Origin: Flavobacteriaceae bacterium
GTDB taxonomy: Bacteria > Bacteroidota > Bacteroidia > Flavobacteriales > Flavobacteriaceae
Reading direction: 5' to 3'
Assembly: GCA_947463515.1 (NCBI GenBank)
Contig: CANHRI010000004.1
Coordinates: forward strand, 1 to 64,000
Length of the DNA: 64,000 nucleotides
In this document: piece after piece, positions 26,031 to 35,706 of the stretch
How positions within the stretch are numbered: the first letter of the stretch is position 1
How the letters are laid out: every line of letters begins with the position of its first letter
Notes under the pieces: generated by a model
Told to the model about the DNA's origin: nothing
Databases searched by the model: none
Seen by the model: the letters and a program-made list of their open reading frames with translations, nothing else
Translations under genes and position numbers: made by a program

Positions 26031-26100
26031 AGTGACTAGTGATTAGTGATTAGTAATTAGTAACTAGTGATTAGTAATTAGTGACTAGTAACTAGTGACT
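26031..26100. repeat. Ten 7-bp tandem repeats AGTRAYT
   Basis: Exactly ten heptamers with purine at position 4 and pyrimidine at position 6: AGTGACT, AGTGATT (x2), AGTAATT, AGTAACT, AGTGATT, AGTAATT, AGTGACT, AGTAACT, AGTGACT. More degenerate 8-bp-like words (CAGAAGCTTAGAAGCTCAG) continue at 26123-26141. Confidence 0.92.
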
Positions 26101-26158
26101 TTGTATGGGGGTACTTTCGACTCAGAAGCTTAGAAGCTCAGTGTCTAAGGGGCTTATC

Positions 26159-27547
26159 TTACATATGAATCACTTCGCCGTAGGCATCGGCAACGGCTTC
26201 CATCACCGCTTCACTCATTGTAGGGTGGGGGTGAACGGCCTTGAGAATTTCATGCCCAGTGGTTTCTAATTTACGAGCCACTACAGCTTCGGCGATCATA
26301 TCGGTTACACCAGCGCCAATCATGTGGCAGCCCAACCATTCTCCGTATTTGGCATCGAAGATCACTTTCACAAAACCATCGGGGGTTCCTGCGGCTTTCG
26401 CTTTTCCTGAGGCGGTGAACGGGAATTTTCCAACTTTGATTTCGTAGCCTTTTTCTTTGGCGGCTTTTTCGGTGAGTCCCACAGAAGCGATTTCAGGAGT
26501 CGCATACGTACAGCCTGGAATATTGCCGTAATCTAGGGGTTCAACATGGAGCCCTGCAATTTTTTCAACACAGATAATCCCCTCAGCAGAAGCTACGTGT
26601 GCCAAAGCTTGTCCGGGAGTTACATCGCCAATAGCATAATATCCTGGAACATTGGTTTGGTAATAGCTGTTGACTAAGATTTTATCGCGATCGGTGGCGA
26701 TACCGGTTTCTTCAAGACCAATATTTTCAATGTTAGTTTTGATACCAACGGCAGAAAGTACGATATCGGCTTCCAAGACTTCTTCTCCTTTGGCTGTTTT
26801 GACAAATGCTTTTACGCCTTTGCCTGATGTGTCTACACGTTCCACAGAAGCATTGGTCATGATATTTACGCCTGATTTTTTCAAGGAACGCTCAAATTGT
26901 TTGGAAATATCTTCATCTTCTACAGGAACGATGTTGGGCATAAATTCAACAATGGTAACTTCGGTACCCATCGTATTGTAAAAATGCGCAAATTCAACAC
27001 CAATTGCTCCCGAACCTACTACAATCATTTTTTTAGGTTGCTCAGCAAGTGTCATGGCCTGACGGTAGCCGATGATTTTTTTACCATCTTGCGGCAAGTT
27101 GGGCAATTCCCGTGAACGTGCTCCTGTAGCAATAATTATGTGATCGGCACTGTATTCGGTCACTTTACCATCGGCCGCAGTGACATCGACTTTTTTTCCG
27201 GGTTTGATTTTCCCAAAGCCATCAATGACCTCGATTTTATTTTTCTTCATTAAAAATTGTACCCCTTTGCTCATGCCGTCAGCGACCGAACGTGAACGTG
27301 CAATAACCGCATTAAAATCCTTGTCAAATTCTTTCACGGTCAATCCATAATCGGAGGCGTGTTTTAAATAGTCAAAAACCTGTGCTGATTTCAACAAGGC
27401 TTTGGTGGGAATACATCCCCAATTCAAACAGATTCCACCTAGGTTTTCTTTTTCAATAAGCGCTACTTTAAAGCCCAATTGAGAAGCACGGATAGCCGTT
27501 ACATATCCACCGGGTCCGCTTCCTAAAACAATAATATCGTATTTCAT
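26159..27547 (-). CDS. lpdA: Dihydrolipoyl dehydrogenase
   Basis: 462-residue FAD/NAD disulfide oxidoreductase, the E3 component of 2-oxoacid dehydrogenase complexes and the glycine cleavage system. The FAD motif is VLGSGPGGYVTAIRA, the redox disulfide GGICLNWGCIPTKALL (about 40-55), and the NAD motif VVGSGAIGVEFAHFY. The C-terminal active-site base lies in HPHPTMSEAVMEA. No E1 or E2 genes are adjacent. The gene stands alone with its terminator at 26001-26027. Confidence 0.96.
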   Translation of the reverse strand: MKYDIIVLGSGPGGYVTAIRASQLGFKVALIEKENLGGICLNWGCIPTKALLKSAQVFDYLKHASDYGLTVKEFDKDFNAVIARSRSVADGMSKGVQFLMKKNKIEVIDGFGKIKPGKKVDVTAADGKVTEYSADHIIIATGARSRELPNLPQDGKKIIGYRQAMTLAEQPKKMIVVGSGAIGVEFAHFYNTMGTEVTIVEFMPNIVPVEDEDISKQFERSLKKSGVNIMTNASVERVDTSGKGVKAFVKTAKGEEVLEADIVLSAVGIKTNIENIGLEETGIATDRDKILVNSYYQTNVPGYYAIGDVTPGQALAHVASAEGIICVEKIAGLHVEPLDYGNIPGCTYATPEIASVGLTEKAAKEKGYEIKVGKFPFTASGKAKAAGTPDGFVKVIFDAKYGEWLGCHMIGAGVTDMIAEAVVARKLETTGHEILKAVHPHPTMSEAVMEAVADAYGEVIHM

Positions 27548-27774
27548 TGCAAAAAGGTATTTCTTAAATTAGTGTATTGACGGGTTGTCAATTCGATTGC
27601 GAATTTACGGATTTTTTTTTAGTCCTCTATGTCGTATTTATGGTTTAGATTGATGAAATTATTGCGAGTAATTAGCGAAGCGATGTTGCCTTGAAAAGGC
27701 GATGGATTTCATTTCAAATCTTAACTTAAAGAACGGTTATATTTTCGTAAGGGTATTCATTGGTAACTTCTTTC

Positions 27775-27782
27775 TATCTTTG
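27775..27782 (+). promoter_or_regulatory. -7 box TATCTTTG
   Basis: Exact TAnnTTTG with TTG at 27760-27762 upstream. The next ATG is at 27788. Spacer 27548-27774 is AT-rich and holds no gene. Confidence 0.5.
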
Positions 27783-27787
27783 TTTTT

Positions 27788-27946
27788 ATGGAGTTGAAAT
27801 CAGATCACATAACCATTCAACACTTGCGGCAATCGGATCCCAAAGTAAAATTAAAAGTCCCAATGGAAGCAGTGGCAGCGCAATGGGGCGATCAAATCTC
27901 GTTGGCAGTTTTTTATTTGTTGGCATCAAAGCAGTTTTCAATGTAA
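27788..27946 (+). CDS. Possible small protein (52 aa)
   Basis: Frame MELKSDHITIQHLRQSDPKV continuing to LLASKQFSM, soluble, with a helix-like second half. Support is only the promoter box 5 bases upstream and protein-like composition. I recognise no family. It precedes the deformylase-like gene by 28 bp and may be its leader or co-transcribed partner. Confidence 0.35.
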   Translation: MELKSDHITIQHLRQSDPKVKLKVPMEAVAAQWGDQISLAVFYLLASKQFSM

Positions 27947-27974
27947 TTTTCAAAGTAATTTTTAAGATTAAAGT

Positions 27975-28727
27975 ATGGCCGTATCTATTTCTTTCCGTTG
28001 GCTCCTTGTTACATTCGTTTTTTTGGCTATGCAAAAGTGTCAAAACGAACCGATAGCGCTGACGTTGGCCATTCCCAAAGAGGGGTTTTCGGTGGTGCAA
28101 CACCAACCTGCTACATCGTCGGGCAGAGCTACCAATACGCTCTATCAAACGCCGCGAAGCATTCGACCAGAGGAATTCGGAACACCCGAGTTACAGCGGT
28201 TTACCGATAGCTTGTATGCGGTGATGGTTCGTCAAGCGGGGGTAGGCATTGCGGCCAATCAGATTGGGAAACATTTGCAGATTTTTTTTATTGAGGCCAA
28301 GGCAACGAATCCGCGGTACAAGGTTTTGGGGCCCGTGGCCAAGCAATTGTTTATTAATCCGAGGATTACTCAGGTTTCCTCAGGACGAAAAAACTTTTGG
28401 CATGGTTGTTTGAGTGCTGCCGATGAAAAACGGGGGAATGTAGCTACGTTTGAGTGGATTGTCTACCGCTGCCAAAATTTAGATGGAAGCTGGCGGGAGG
28501 GGCGATTGGACGGATTTGCAGCGGTCATTTTTCAGCATGAATTTAGACACTTAATGGGGGGCACGTATATGGACATAGCACGTCATTTTGAATCCAAAAC
28601 CGATTTGGATCAAAAAATTCAGCAGGGTTCACTTCCTTTTTTTGAGGTAGCTTCCGATTCGTTACCGCTGCTTATTCAAGGGTTTGAGCGGGATAAAACG
28701 GTGGATGAATTTGGTTTGAAAAAATAA
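27975..28727 (+). CDS. Exported peptide deformylase-like protein
   Basis: 250 residues. The three deformylase motifs are present in order: GVGIAANQIG (about 93-102; canonical GxGxAAxQ), HGCLS (143-147; canonical EGCLS, with the metal-ligand cysteine kept) and QHEFRH (187-192; canonical QHExxH, so HExxH kept). Ahead of them is a hydrophobic N-terminus (FRWLLVTFVFLAMQKCQNE) like a signal or lipoprotein anchor, then a linker to about 65. Cytoplasmic PDF acts on nascent chains; a membrane-targeted version would have another substrate. The first motif-2 residue is E to H. Confidence 0.78.
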   Translation: MAVSISFRWLLVTFVFLAMQKCQNEPIALTLAIPKEGFSVVQHQPATSSGRATNTLYQTPRSIRPEEFGTPELQRFTDSLYAVMVRQAGVGIAANQIGKHLQIFFIEAKATNPRYKVLGPVAKQLFINPRITQVSSGRKNFWHGCLSAADEKRGNVATFEWIVYRCQNLDGSWREGRLDGFAAVIFQHEFRHLMGGTYMDIARHFESKTDLDQKIQQGSLPFFEVASDSLPLLIQGFERDKTVDEFGLKK

Positions 28728-28743
28728 AGTGAATACCGATTTA

Positions 28744-30501
28744 TTACATCGGTGTTTCCGAAAATTGCGATTCGTAGAGTTTTCGGTAATAGCCTTTTTC
28801 CAACTGCAATAGTTCTTGGTGGTTTCCTGTTTCAACGATTTCTCCTTTTTCCATCACAATAATGGTATCGGCGTTGACAATGGTGGCCAAGCGGTGTGCA
28901 ATCACTATAGCTGTTCGTCCTTTGGTGATGGTTTCGGTAGCGTGTTGAATGCGTTCTTCGGCGTGGGTGTCGATAGAGGAGGTGGCTTCATCCAAAATTA
29001 AAATACTCGGGTTGCTAAGGTAAGCCCGCAAGAACGCAATGAGTTGGCGTTGTCCCGACGAAAGCATAACCCCACGTTCTTTTACGTCATGATCATAGCC
29101 TCCTGGGAGCGATTCGATAAAATCAGCAATTCCGATTCGGGCGGCGGCAGCTTCGACCTCTTTTCGGGTGATATTGGGATTGCCCAAGGTTATGTTGTTG
29201 TAAATTGTATCGGCAAAAAGAAAGACATCTTGTAAAACGACCGCAATTTGTCGACGAAGACTCGTAAGGGTAAACTCATGGATTGGGGTATCATCAATGG
29301 TTATGGTTCCCGAATCGATTTCGTAAAAACGATTTAACAAATTGATAATCGTCGATTTTCCGGCTCCAGTGGCTCCAACAATGGCAATAGTTTGCCCGGG
29401 TTGTATGCGAATGGAGATTCCTTTTAAAACTTCTTCACCGGGGATATAACTGAAACGTACGTTTTGTAACTCAATTTTACCTCTAAATTGAGGTGCCTCG
29501 ATTGTTCCGCCTTCTTGCTTATCTTCTTGGGTATCGAGGACGTCAAAAACGCGATTTCCAGCAATCATACCCATTTGCATTTCATTGAATTTATCGGCAA
29601 TTTGACGTAAGGGATTGAAAAGCATTCCGATAAACATCGTATACGAAATCAGGTCGCCAAACGTGGTGAATTTGTCACCGTCTAAAATTCGAAATCCACC
29701 ATACAAGACCACCAGAGCAAGGCAAAGAGAGGAGATGATGTCGGCAATCGGGAAGAAAATGGAGTTGTACAAAATGGTTTTCATCCAGGCTTTATTGTGC
29801 TTCTGATTGATTTCTTTAAACTTTTGGTATTCAATAGTTTCACGGTTAAAAAGTTGGACGATTTTCATGCCAGTGACCCGTTCTTGCACAAAAGTATTCA
29901 TGGCGGCTACTTGGTGGCGAACTTCTTCGAAGGCAACTTGCATTTTGCGTTGAAAAATGCGCGTAACATAGACCAAAAGGGGCATGGCAGTGACCACAAT
30001 AAGGGTAAGCCTCCAATTCATGTAAAACATAAATCCGAGTACCACTACCATTTTCAGTAAATCACTGATAATCATAAAAAGGCCTTGGCTGAAGATACGT
30101 GCAATTTGTTCAATATCCGAAACCGTGCGGGTCACCAATTGCCCTACGGGTGCGGTATCAAAATATTTCATTCGAAAGCGAAGTAAATGGGAAAACAATT
30201 GCTGACGAATATCGCGAATGATGTTTTGTCCCAACAAATTGGCCCAGTAGACAAAGAAAAATTGGAAAACACCTTCCAAGATGAGCACAATCCCCATGAG
30301 GATTACGTACCATAACAAGCCATAGCTGTCCTTGGGTTCGATATACACATCGACTGTTTTTTTTAATAAAAAGGGACGTAAAGCTGTCACTATTGAAAGA
30401 AGAATTGCCGTAGCCACAACGCCCCGATACAAGAGTTTATAAGGGGTAGTGTAGGTAAGAATTCGCCGAAAAAGTTTGGAATCAAAGGCTTTTGCTTTCA
30501 T
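28744..30501 (-). CDS. ABC exporter, fused permease and ATPase (MsbA/MDR type)
   Basis: 585 residues. Six transmembrane helices (about 20-310) form the type IV exporter fold. The nucleotide-binding domain has Walker A GATGAGKST, Q-loop AVVLQDVFLF, signature MLSSGQRQLIAF, Walker B ILILDEATSSID and switch histidine VIAHRLATI. As a half-transporter it must dimerise. Lipid or drug substrate is unknown. It is 3 bp downstream of truA on the same strand. Confidence 0.93.
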   Translation of the reverse strand: MKAKAFDSKLFRRILTYTTPYKLLYRGVVATAILLSIVTALRPFLLKKTVDVYIEPKDSYGLLWYVILMGIVLILEGVFQFFFVYWANLLGQNIIRDIRQQLFSHLLRFRMKYFDTAPVGQLVTRTVSDIEQIARIFSQGLFMIISDLLKMVVVLGFMFYMNWRLTLIVVTAMPLLVYVTRIFQRKMQVAFEEVRHQVAAMNTFVQERVTGMKIVQLFNRETIEYQKFKEINQKHNKAWMKTILYNSIFFPIADIISSLCLALVVLYGGFRILDGDKFTTFGDLISYTMFIGMLFNPLRQIADKFNEMQMGMIAGNRVFDVLDTQEDKQEGGTIEAPQFRGKIELQNVRFSYIPGEEVLKGISIRIQPGQTIAIVGATGAGKSTIINLLNRFYEIDSGTITIDDTPIHEFTLTSLRRQIAVVLQDVFLFADTIYNNITLGNPNITRKEVEAAAARIGIADFIESLPGGYDHDVKERGVMLSSGQRQLIAFLRAYLSNPSILILDEATSSIDTHAEERIQHATETITKGRTAIVIAHRLATIVNADTIIVMEKGEIVETGNHQELLQLEKGYYRKLYESQFSETPM

Positions 30502-30504
30502 AGG

Positions 30505-31254
30505 TTATCGTGCCCGAAAGGGGATATAGGGGTAATGCACTTCGGTAAGGTATAGTCCGTGAGCAGTGGCCGAGAATCCAGCTTTATTTCGGTTTTTACT
30601 CGCTAAAATTTGTTCTAAGTCGTCTAAACTTGTTTTTCCTGTTCCTACATCGATCAATGTTCCCACAATGGCGCGCACCATATTGCGGAGAAAACGATCG
30701 GCGCTGATGGTGAAAATCCAGCGGTCACCGTGGGATGTCCATTCGGCATGGGTGAGTTTGCAAAAAAATGTTTTTACATCGGTATGCAACTTCGAAAAGC
30801 ACTCAAAATCAGTGTGTTTTAAAAGCAGTTTACAGGCATCATTCATCCGGTCAATGTTTAAGGGATGCGAGAATAACCAACTGTTTTGGCTTTCAAAGGC
30901 ATCTTTCCGACGGTGAATGTGGTATTCATAGGTTCGTTTTGTTGCATCAAAGCGCGCATGTGCTTCGGGTGCAACCGTGTAGAAGTCCCAAACTGCAATG
31001 TCTTTGGGAAGGTAAGCGTTTAATTTTTTGATTAAATCAGGGAAAACAAAAGGAACTTCACTATCAAAATGCGCAAACATTTGTCGGGCATGCACACCGG
31101 TATCGGTTCGTCCTGCGCCGGTGAGATCAACCGATTCCCGAAGCATTAACGACAATGCTTGGGCCAGTGTTTCTTGAACCGACGAGGCATTGGGTTGGTA
31201 TTGCCACCCGTGGTAGTTAGAGCCTTTGTAAGCAAATTCGATGAAATATCTCAA
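30505..31254 (-). CDS. truA: tRNA pseudouridine(38-40) synthase
   Basis: 249 residues, typical for TruA. The catalytic aspartate is D51 in GAGRTDTGVHA. MVRAIVGTLIDVGTGK and the C-terminal FSATAHGLYLTEVHYP are family signatures. Forms an operon with the ABC exporter. Confidence 0.97.
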   Translation of the reverse strand: MRYFIEFAYKGSNYHGWQYQPNASSVQETLAQALSLMLRESVDLTGAGRTDTGVHARQMFAHFDSEVPFVFPDLIKKLNAYLPKDIAVWDFYTVAPEAHARFDATKRTYEYHIHRRKDAFESQNSWLFSHPLNIDRMNDACKLLLKHTDFECFSKLHTDVKTFFCKLTHAEWTSHGDRWIFTISADRFLRNMVRAIVGTLIDVGTGKTSLDDLEQILASKNRNKAGFSATAHGLYLTEVHYPYIPFRAR

Positions 31255-31362
31255 AGCATTATGGGGTTTTCACGGGCAAAGGTACAAAGATTTGCTTAGG
31301 GAATAGTGAATCATTTCTTAAGAAAACCATGTATCTTGCAAAGCCTTTTTTAGTTTGTTTTG

Positions 31363-31875
31363 ATGCGAAAAATTTTAGTTTTATCCGACACCCACAGTCA
31401 CATTGATTCCCGAATAATGCATCATGTGGAATGGGCAGATGAGGTGTGGCACGCTGGAGATATAGGCGATTTAGCGGTTACGGATGCGATTAAAAAGGTC
31501 CGTCCCTTACGCGCTGTGTATGGCAATATTGACGATCATCAAGCGCGTGCTGAATTTCCGTTGCATAACCGTTTTTTTTGCGAACAGGTTTCCGTTTGGA
31601 TCACCCACATTGGGGGATATCCTGGGAAGTATCATCCAGCGATTCGTGAAGAGCTAAGGGCTCAACCACCCCAAGTGTTTATTTGTGGACACTCTCATAT
31701 TTTAAAAGTGCAGTTTGACAAAACGCTAAATCTTTTGCATTTAAATCCAGGTGCGGCCGGCATTCATGGATTTCATCAAGTTAGAACCCTATTGCGGATG
31801 GTTATTGAGGGGACGAACATCAAAGATTTGGAAATCGTTGAACTGGGTCCGCGTGCGCTGCCTCGTGGGGTTTAG
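31363..31875 (+). CDS. YfcE/MJ0936-type metallophosphoesterase
   Basis: 170 residues from the ATG at 31363 (a TTG three bases upstream is less likely). The dimetal phosphodiesterase motifs are LSDTHSH, HAGDIGD, YGNIDDH, a conserved ITHIGGYP and CGHSHILKV. The family hydrolyses phosphodiesters in vitro; the true substrate is unknown. It overlaps the convergent barrel-protein gene by 4 bp. Confidence 0.93.
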   Translation: MRKILVLSDTHSHIDSRIMHHVEWADEVWHAGDIGDLAVTDAIKKVRPLRAVYGNIDDHQARAEFPLHNRFFCEQVSVWITHIGGYPGKYHPAIREELRAQPPQVFICGHSHILKVQFDKTLNLLHLNPGAAGIHGFHQVRTLLRMVIEGTNIKDLEIVELGPRALPRGV

Positions 31876-32426
31876 AATAAATAGCCCACGGAGAATTGTA
31901 CAACAGCATTTTTGACATCGGCCTCGCGTTTGGGTTCGGTGAGACCTGTGAGATACCTTCCCGAAACAAATACTTCTTTGGTGATTTTATAACATAGCCC
32001 TCCTGCCAGCGCAAAGTCAAAGGTTTGGGTATCTCCTAAGGAAAAAGAATTGCGTTGGCTGACCAATAGCGAGGCTTGCGTTCCCATTTCAAGGCTTAGG
32101 CCGTCTTTGGTGAGGTAGAATTTGGCTAAAACGGGAACCGCTAGATACCCTAATTCATTTTTTACTTGTGTACCGAAGCCACTTAATTCGGCGCCTTGGG
32201 TAGAGTATAAAAGTTCCGATTGAAGCGAAAAGTTTTCCAATAGCTTAGCTTCGAGTACCAAGCCCGCATGGTAGCTGGTGAGTGTGGAGAAATCAATACC
32301 TTGTACAGATCCACCATTAAAGTTAGCAAAATTGACTCCGGCTTTGACTCCAAATTTTAAAAATTGAGCGTTTACGAATGGACTTGCGCTAAAGCAAAGC
32401 AGTAGAATGACGAAATACTTTTTCAT
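31872..32426 (-). CDS. Outer-membrane beta-barrel protein (PorT-like)
   Basis: 184 residues from MKKYFVILLLC with a signal peptide ending at VNAQ (an in-frame upstream ATG at 32465 would bury it). The mature part has alternating strands (FGVKAGVNFANFNG, GLVLEAKLLENFSLQSELLY, LGYLAVPVLAKFYL) as in the porin-family or PorT-like 8-stranded barrels. It ends in QFSVGYLF, with an aromatic C-terminus. Confidence 0.85.
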   Translation of the reverse strand: MKKYFVILLLCFSASPFVNAQFLKFGVKAGVNFANFNGGSVQGIDFSTLTSYHAGLVLEAKLLENFSLQSELLYSTQGAELSGFGTQVKNELGYLAVPVLAKFYLTKDGLSLEMGTQASLLVSQRNSFSLGDTQTFDFALAGGLCYKITKEVFVSGRYLTGLTEPKREADVKNAVVQFSVGYLF

Positions 32427-32502
32427 GGGACATTTTTTTACAGAGTAACGAAAAACACGAATCAATCATTGTGCCATGGCTTGAAAAAGAGATTGAAGCA
32501 AT

Positions 32503-33012
32503 TTATTTATGGTGTTTTTCCCACTCGGATTCAAGCAGTTGATGCAATTGTGTGATGTTATACCGAACACCATTGCCGTTGATGGTAAAAGGAGTGCCAA
32601 ATCCTTGTTGGTTTTTTCGCAGGATGCGTAAGGATATTCCAGAAACTTTCTTGAGGTATACTTCAGGGTCTTTGGTATATATAAAAATGAAATGATTGTT
32701 AACTACTTTTTGGTGTGTTATTTTGGTTATCGAATGCCATGAAATGAGTCCAACTTGCATAAACGTGGTATTATCCCAAATTCCTTTGTCATTGATAATT
32801 AAAGCGGGATGGGAATCCATGAGTTTTTTAATACTTAACACACCCGTTAATCCAAAAAAGAGGATACTGGCCCAACCAAAAATTGGGGCCCATGAATCCT
32901 TGGATTGGGGTTTGGAAAGGATAAAGAAGCCCATGCTTACAAAGCAAATTGCGCCGAGTAATGAAATCCAAAGTTTTGTTTTCTTTTGTGGGATGTGCAG
33001 GGTGGTTGCCAT
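32503..33012 (-). CDS. STM3941 family protein
   Basis: 169 residues with two N-terminal helices (ISLLGAICFVSMGFFIL and GWASILFFGLTGVLSI), then a cytoplasmic domain. That domain has ALIINDKGIWDNTT and VGLISWHSITKI, which I associate with the STM3941 family. Function is unknown. Confidence 0.7.
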   Translation of the reverse strand: MATTLHIPQKKTKLWISLLGAICFVSMGFFILSKPQSKDSWAPIFGWASILFFGLTGVLSIKKLMDSHPALIINDKGIWDNTTFMQVGLISWHSITKITHQKVVNNHFIFIYTKDPEVYLKKVSGISLRILRKNQQGFGTPFTINGNGVRYNITQLHQLLESEWEKHHK

Positions 33013-33041
33013 GGAGAGGTTATTTAAAGTGGTAAAAATAA

Positions 33042-33069
33042 AAAATCCGTTCCCAAAGAAACGGATTTT
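33042..33069 (-). terminator. Intrinsic terminator of the DUF4293 gene
   Basis: Perfect stem AAAATCCGTT / AACGGATTTT with an 8-nt loop. A U-tract follows on the minus strand. Confidence 0.8.
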
Positions 33070-33097
33070 AACGCACTAATAAACTAAGTTTACAGGT

Positions 33098-33511
33098 TTA
33101 TCGAATACGGTCCACAGATTTTACGAGATCTTCATCCTTTTTAATGGCTTTATTGGCTAAAGCCAAAAGTACGATAGAAAAAATAGGAAGGAACATCCCA
33201 ATACCCTTCTCTGAAACCGTTGGGGTTTCTCCGGATACATTTAGTGAGCGGTAGATCAATAATCCTAATAAAATTAAATTTAATATGATTGACAGTCGGT
33301 TGAATACGAACTGTTGTTTTCGGTTTTTAAAGGAAATTATACTCATGGCAATTAGCGCTGTTGCTGCCCCGGAAAGCGCTAAGTAAGAAACCTCCATCAT
33401 GAAGAAGAAATCCTTACCGTTGCTGTCTTTCCATAGTGGAAAAACATAGCCTAGAAATCCAGAAGTAAGAATGGCTCCAGCCATGTAAAGTGTTTGAATG
33501 CGTTGAAACAT
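33098..33511 (-). CDS. DUF4293 domain-containing membrane protein
   Basis: 137 residues, four hydrophobic helices, beginning MFQRIQTLYMAGAIL as DUF4293 proteins do, with a C-terminal charged tail. The position divergent from rho is common in flavobacteria from memory. Function is unknown. Confidence 0.85.
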   Translation of the reverse strand: MFQRIQTLYMAGAILTSGFLGYVFPLWKDSNGKDFFFMMEVSYLALSGAATALIAMSIISFKNRKQQFVFNRLSIILNLILLGLLIYRSLNVSGETPTVSEKGIGMFLPIFSIVLLALANKAIKKDEDLVKSVDRIR

Positions 33512-33701
33512 TTCCTATTCAAATTTGAGGCTCAAAAATAGTATTTCTTTTTTTAAAAAACTATTGCGCCCTGAATTTTTATTCGTATTATTGCATGGCA
33601 ATTCCGTAAATACTTCAATCTCACGGAATTTATTTTTCGAGCAAAACTCCACTGTATTGTATTTAGAAAGACCCCTAATTTAATCGCTTTGTTATCATTA
33701 T

Positions 33702-35609
33702 ATGTTTGACATTTCAACGTTAAAAACCATGAAGCTTTCTGAGCTTCAGGATATTGCCAAATTGGCACAAACCATAAAATTTGCCGGTGTAAAAAAAGAA
33801 GCGCTCATTGAATTGATTATTGCGCATCAAGAAGCTCTCAGTCGTGGGGAAACACCCCAACCCAGCGAATCCAAGCGCGGAAGAAGACCCCGAATTTCGA
33901 CACAAGAATCCGACACTACTGATTTGTTTTCCACTAACGAGTTGCCCAAAGCAAACCAAAGGGATACGATAGTTGAAGATACTAATGAAGAGCCAAAACG
34001 TCGTGGACGGAAACCAAAACAAGTTGAGTCACTACCTTTTTTGGCTACTGAAACCACAATACCTCCTGCGGAGGAAACACCAAAATCTTTTGTTAGGGAA
34101 GGTCGTGAAAACGCACAAGATCGTCAACGAAAACCGTTTCAACGCAACATTGTTACTCCCAATATTACTGGAGCTCCTGTGGATTACGAGCCTTTTATGC
34201 CGCCACAAATCACTACGGAATCCCTTCCTACTGATTTTATGGAGCCTATCCGTGGAGCGAAACAAGAGGAGCGAAAACCAGTCGGAACACCACCTCAAAA
34301 AAGTCGCCCCGAGTTTGTGCCACCTGGTCCTAATGTAGATATTCCGGTATCGGAACCCGCTTTTGTGTCGAATGCCAATGGAAACGGTAACACAAATGGA
34401 AACGGTAACCCGAATGGAAATGGAAATTCATCGTACGCCAATCAAAATAATAAATTTAAGAAAACCCAAAATGTTCGGGATGCCGACTATGAGTTTGATG
34501 GTATTATAGACTGTGAAGGCGTTTTGGAAATGATGCCCGATGGCTATGGTTTTTTACGCTCTTCAGATTATAATTATTTGGCTTCTCCTGACGATATTTA
34601 TTTATCAACATCTCAGATTCGTTTGTTTGGTTTGAAAACTGGAGACACGGTCAAAGGGGTGGTTCGACCTCCTAAAGAAAGTGAGAAGTTTTTCCCTTTG
34701 GTAAAAGTTTTAAAAATTAACGGACATGACCCGCAAGTGGTGCGTGATCGAGTATCTTTTGACCATTTGACTCCGGTTTTCCCTCAGGAAAAGTTCAAAA
34801 TGGATGCCAAGCAAGCGTCGGTTTCTACCCGAATCATCGATTTGTTTTCTCCGATTGGTAAAGGGCAACGCGGGATGATTGTGGCGCAGCCTAAAACAGG
34901 GAAGACTATGTTGTTGAAGGATATTGCCAATGCGATTGCAGCCAACCATCCTGAAGTATATCTTTTGGTGTTATTGATTGATGAGCGTCCTGAGGAGGTA
35001 ACCGATATGCAGCGCAGTGTACGTGGGGAAGTGATTGCTTCTACCTTTGATCGTGAACCGCAAGAACACGTAAAAATTGCCAATATTGTTTTGGAAAAGG
35101 CCAAACGATTGGTTGAATGTGGTCATGACGTTGTGATTTTATTGGATTCGATTACACGTTTAGCCCGTGCCTACAATACGGTACAACCGGCTTCAGGAAA
35201 AGTGTTGAGCGGTGGGGTAGATGCCAATGCACTGCAAAAACCGAAACGATTCTTTGGAGCGGCGCGTAATGTTGAAAATGGAGGTTCGTTAAGTATTATT
35301 GCTACGGCATTAACGGAAACGGGATCTAAAATGGACGAGGTAATTTTTGAGGAATTTAAAGGAACGGGGAATATGGAACTTCAATTGGATCGCAAGATTG
35401 CCAACCGACGTATTTTCCCAGCGATTGACCTTACATCGTCGAGTACGCGTCGTGATGATTTGTTGTTGGATGAGAAAACCTTACAGCGCATGTGGATTTT
35501 ACGCAAGTTTTTGGCCGATATGAATCCGGTGGAAGCGATGGATACCATCAACGATAAAATCAAAAAGACGCGCACGAATGACGAGTTTTTGATTTCGATG
35601 AATGATTAA
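33702..35609 (+). CDS. rho: Transcription termination factor Rho, long Bacteroidota form
   Basis: 635 residues against 419 in E. coli. The N-terminal Rho-N helical domain (about 1-45) is followed by a disordered, charged and Asn/Gly-rich insertion (about 50-255) with a repetitive [16 protein letters not shown] run near 225-240. Then come the RNA-binding OSF domain ([16 protein letters not shown]) and the hexameric helicase with Walker [26 protein letters not shown] (Walker B), [13 protein letters not shown] and [15 protein letters not shown]. In Bacteroides thetaiotaomicron the equivalent insertion drives phase separation; that the same happens here is inference. It starts at 33702; a second ATG at 33729 is less likely. 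Confidence 0.96.
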   Translation: MFDISTLKTMKLSELQDIAKLAQTIKFAGVKKEALIELIIAHQEALSRGETPQPSESKRGRRPRISTQESDTTDLFSTNELPKANQRDTIVEDTNEEPKRRGRKPKQVESLPFLATETTIPPAEETPKSFVREGRENAQDRQRKPFQRNIVTPNITGAPVDYEPFMPPQITTESLPTDFMEPIRGAKQEERKPVGTPPQKSRPEFVPPGPNVDIPVSEPAFVSNANGNGNTNGNGNPNGNGNSSYANQNNKFKKTQNVRDADYEFDGIIDCEGVLEMMPDGYGFLRSSDYNYLASPDDIYLSTSQIRLFGLKTGDTVKGVVRPPKESEKFFPLVKVLKINGHDPQVVRDRVSFDHLTPVFPQEKFKMDAKQASVSTRIIDLFSPIGKGQRGMIVAQPKTGKTMLLKDIANAIAANHPEVYLLVLLIDERPEEVTDMQRSVRGEVIASTFDREPQEHVKIANIVLEKAKRLVECGHDVVILLDSITRLARAYNTVQPASGKVLSGGVDANALQKPKRFFGAARNVENGGSLSIIATALTETGSKMDEVIFEEFKGTGNMELQLDRKIANRRIFPAIDLTSSSTRRDDLLLDEKTLQRMWILRKFLADMNPVEAMDTINDKIKKTRTNDEFLISMND

Positions 35610-35650
35610 ATAGTGCAGGCTTTAAGAGGGTTTGTATTGAAATAGTAGTA

Positions 35651-35690
35651 AACCTAACAGGTTTTTAAAACCTGTTAGGTTTTATTTTTT
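35651..35690 (+). terminator. Intrinsic terminator after rho
   Basis: Long stem AACCTAACAGG / CCTGTTAGGTT extended by T/A pairs, then a T-rich tail. Confidence 0.85.
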
Positions 35691-35706
35691 TTACCTAAGT
35701 TCTTTC

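Noticed and set aside
25667-26035. 122-residue plus-strand frame (MGYAGDFILPDEA...)
   Set aside because: It runs through the GC-rich structured element and the terminator, its second half is Arg/Lys/Pro-rich artefact-like sequence, and no family is recognisable.
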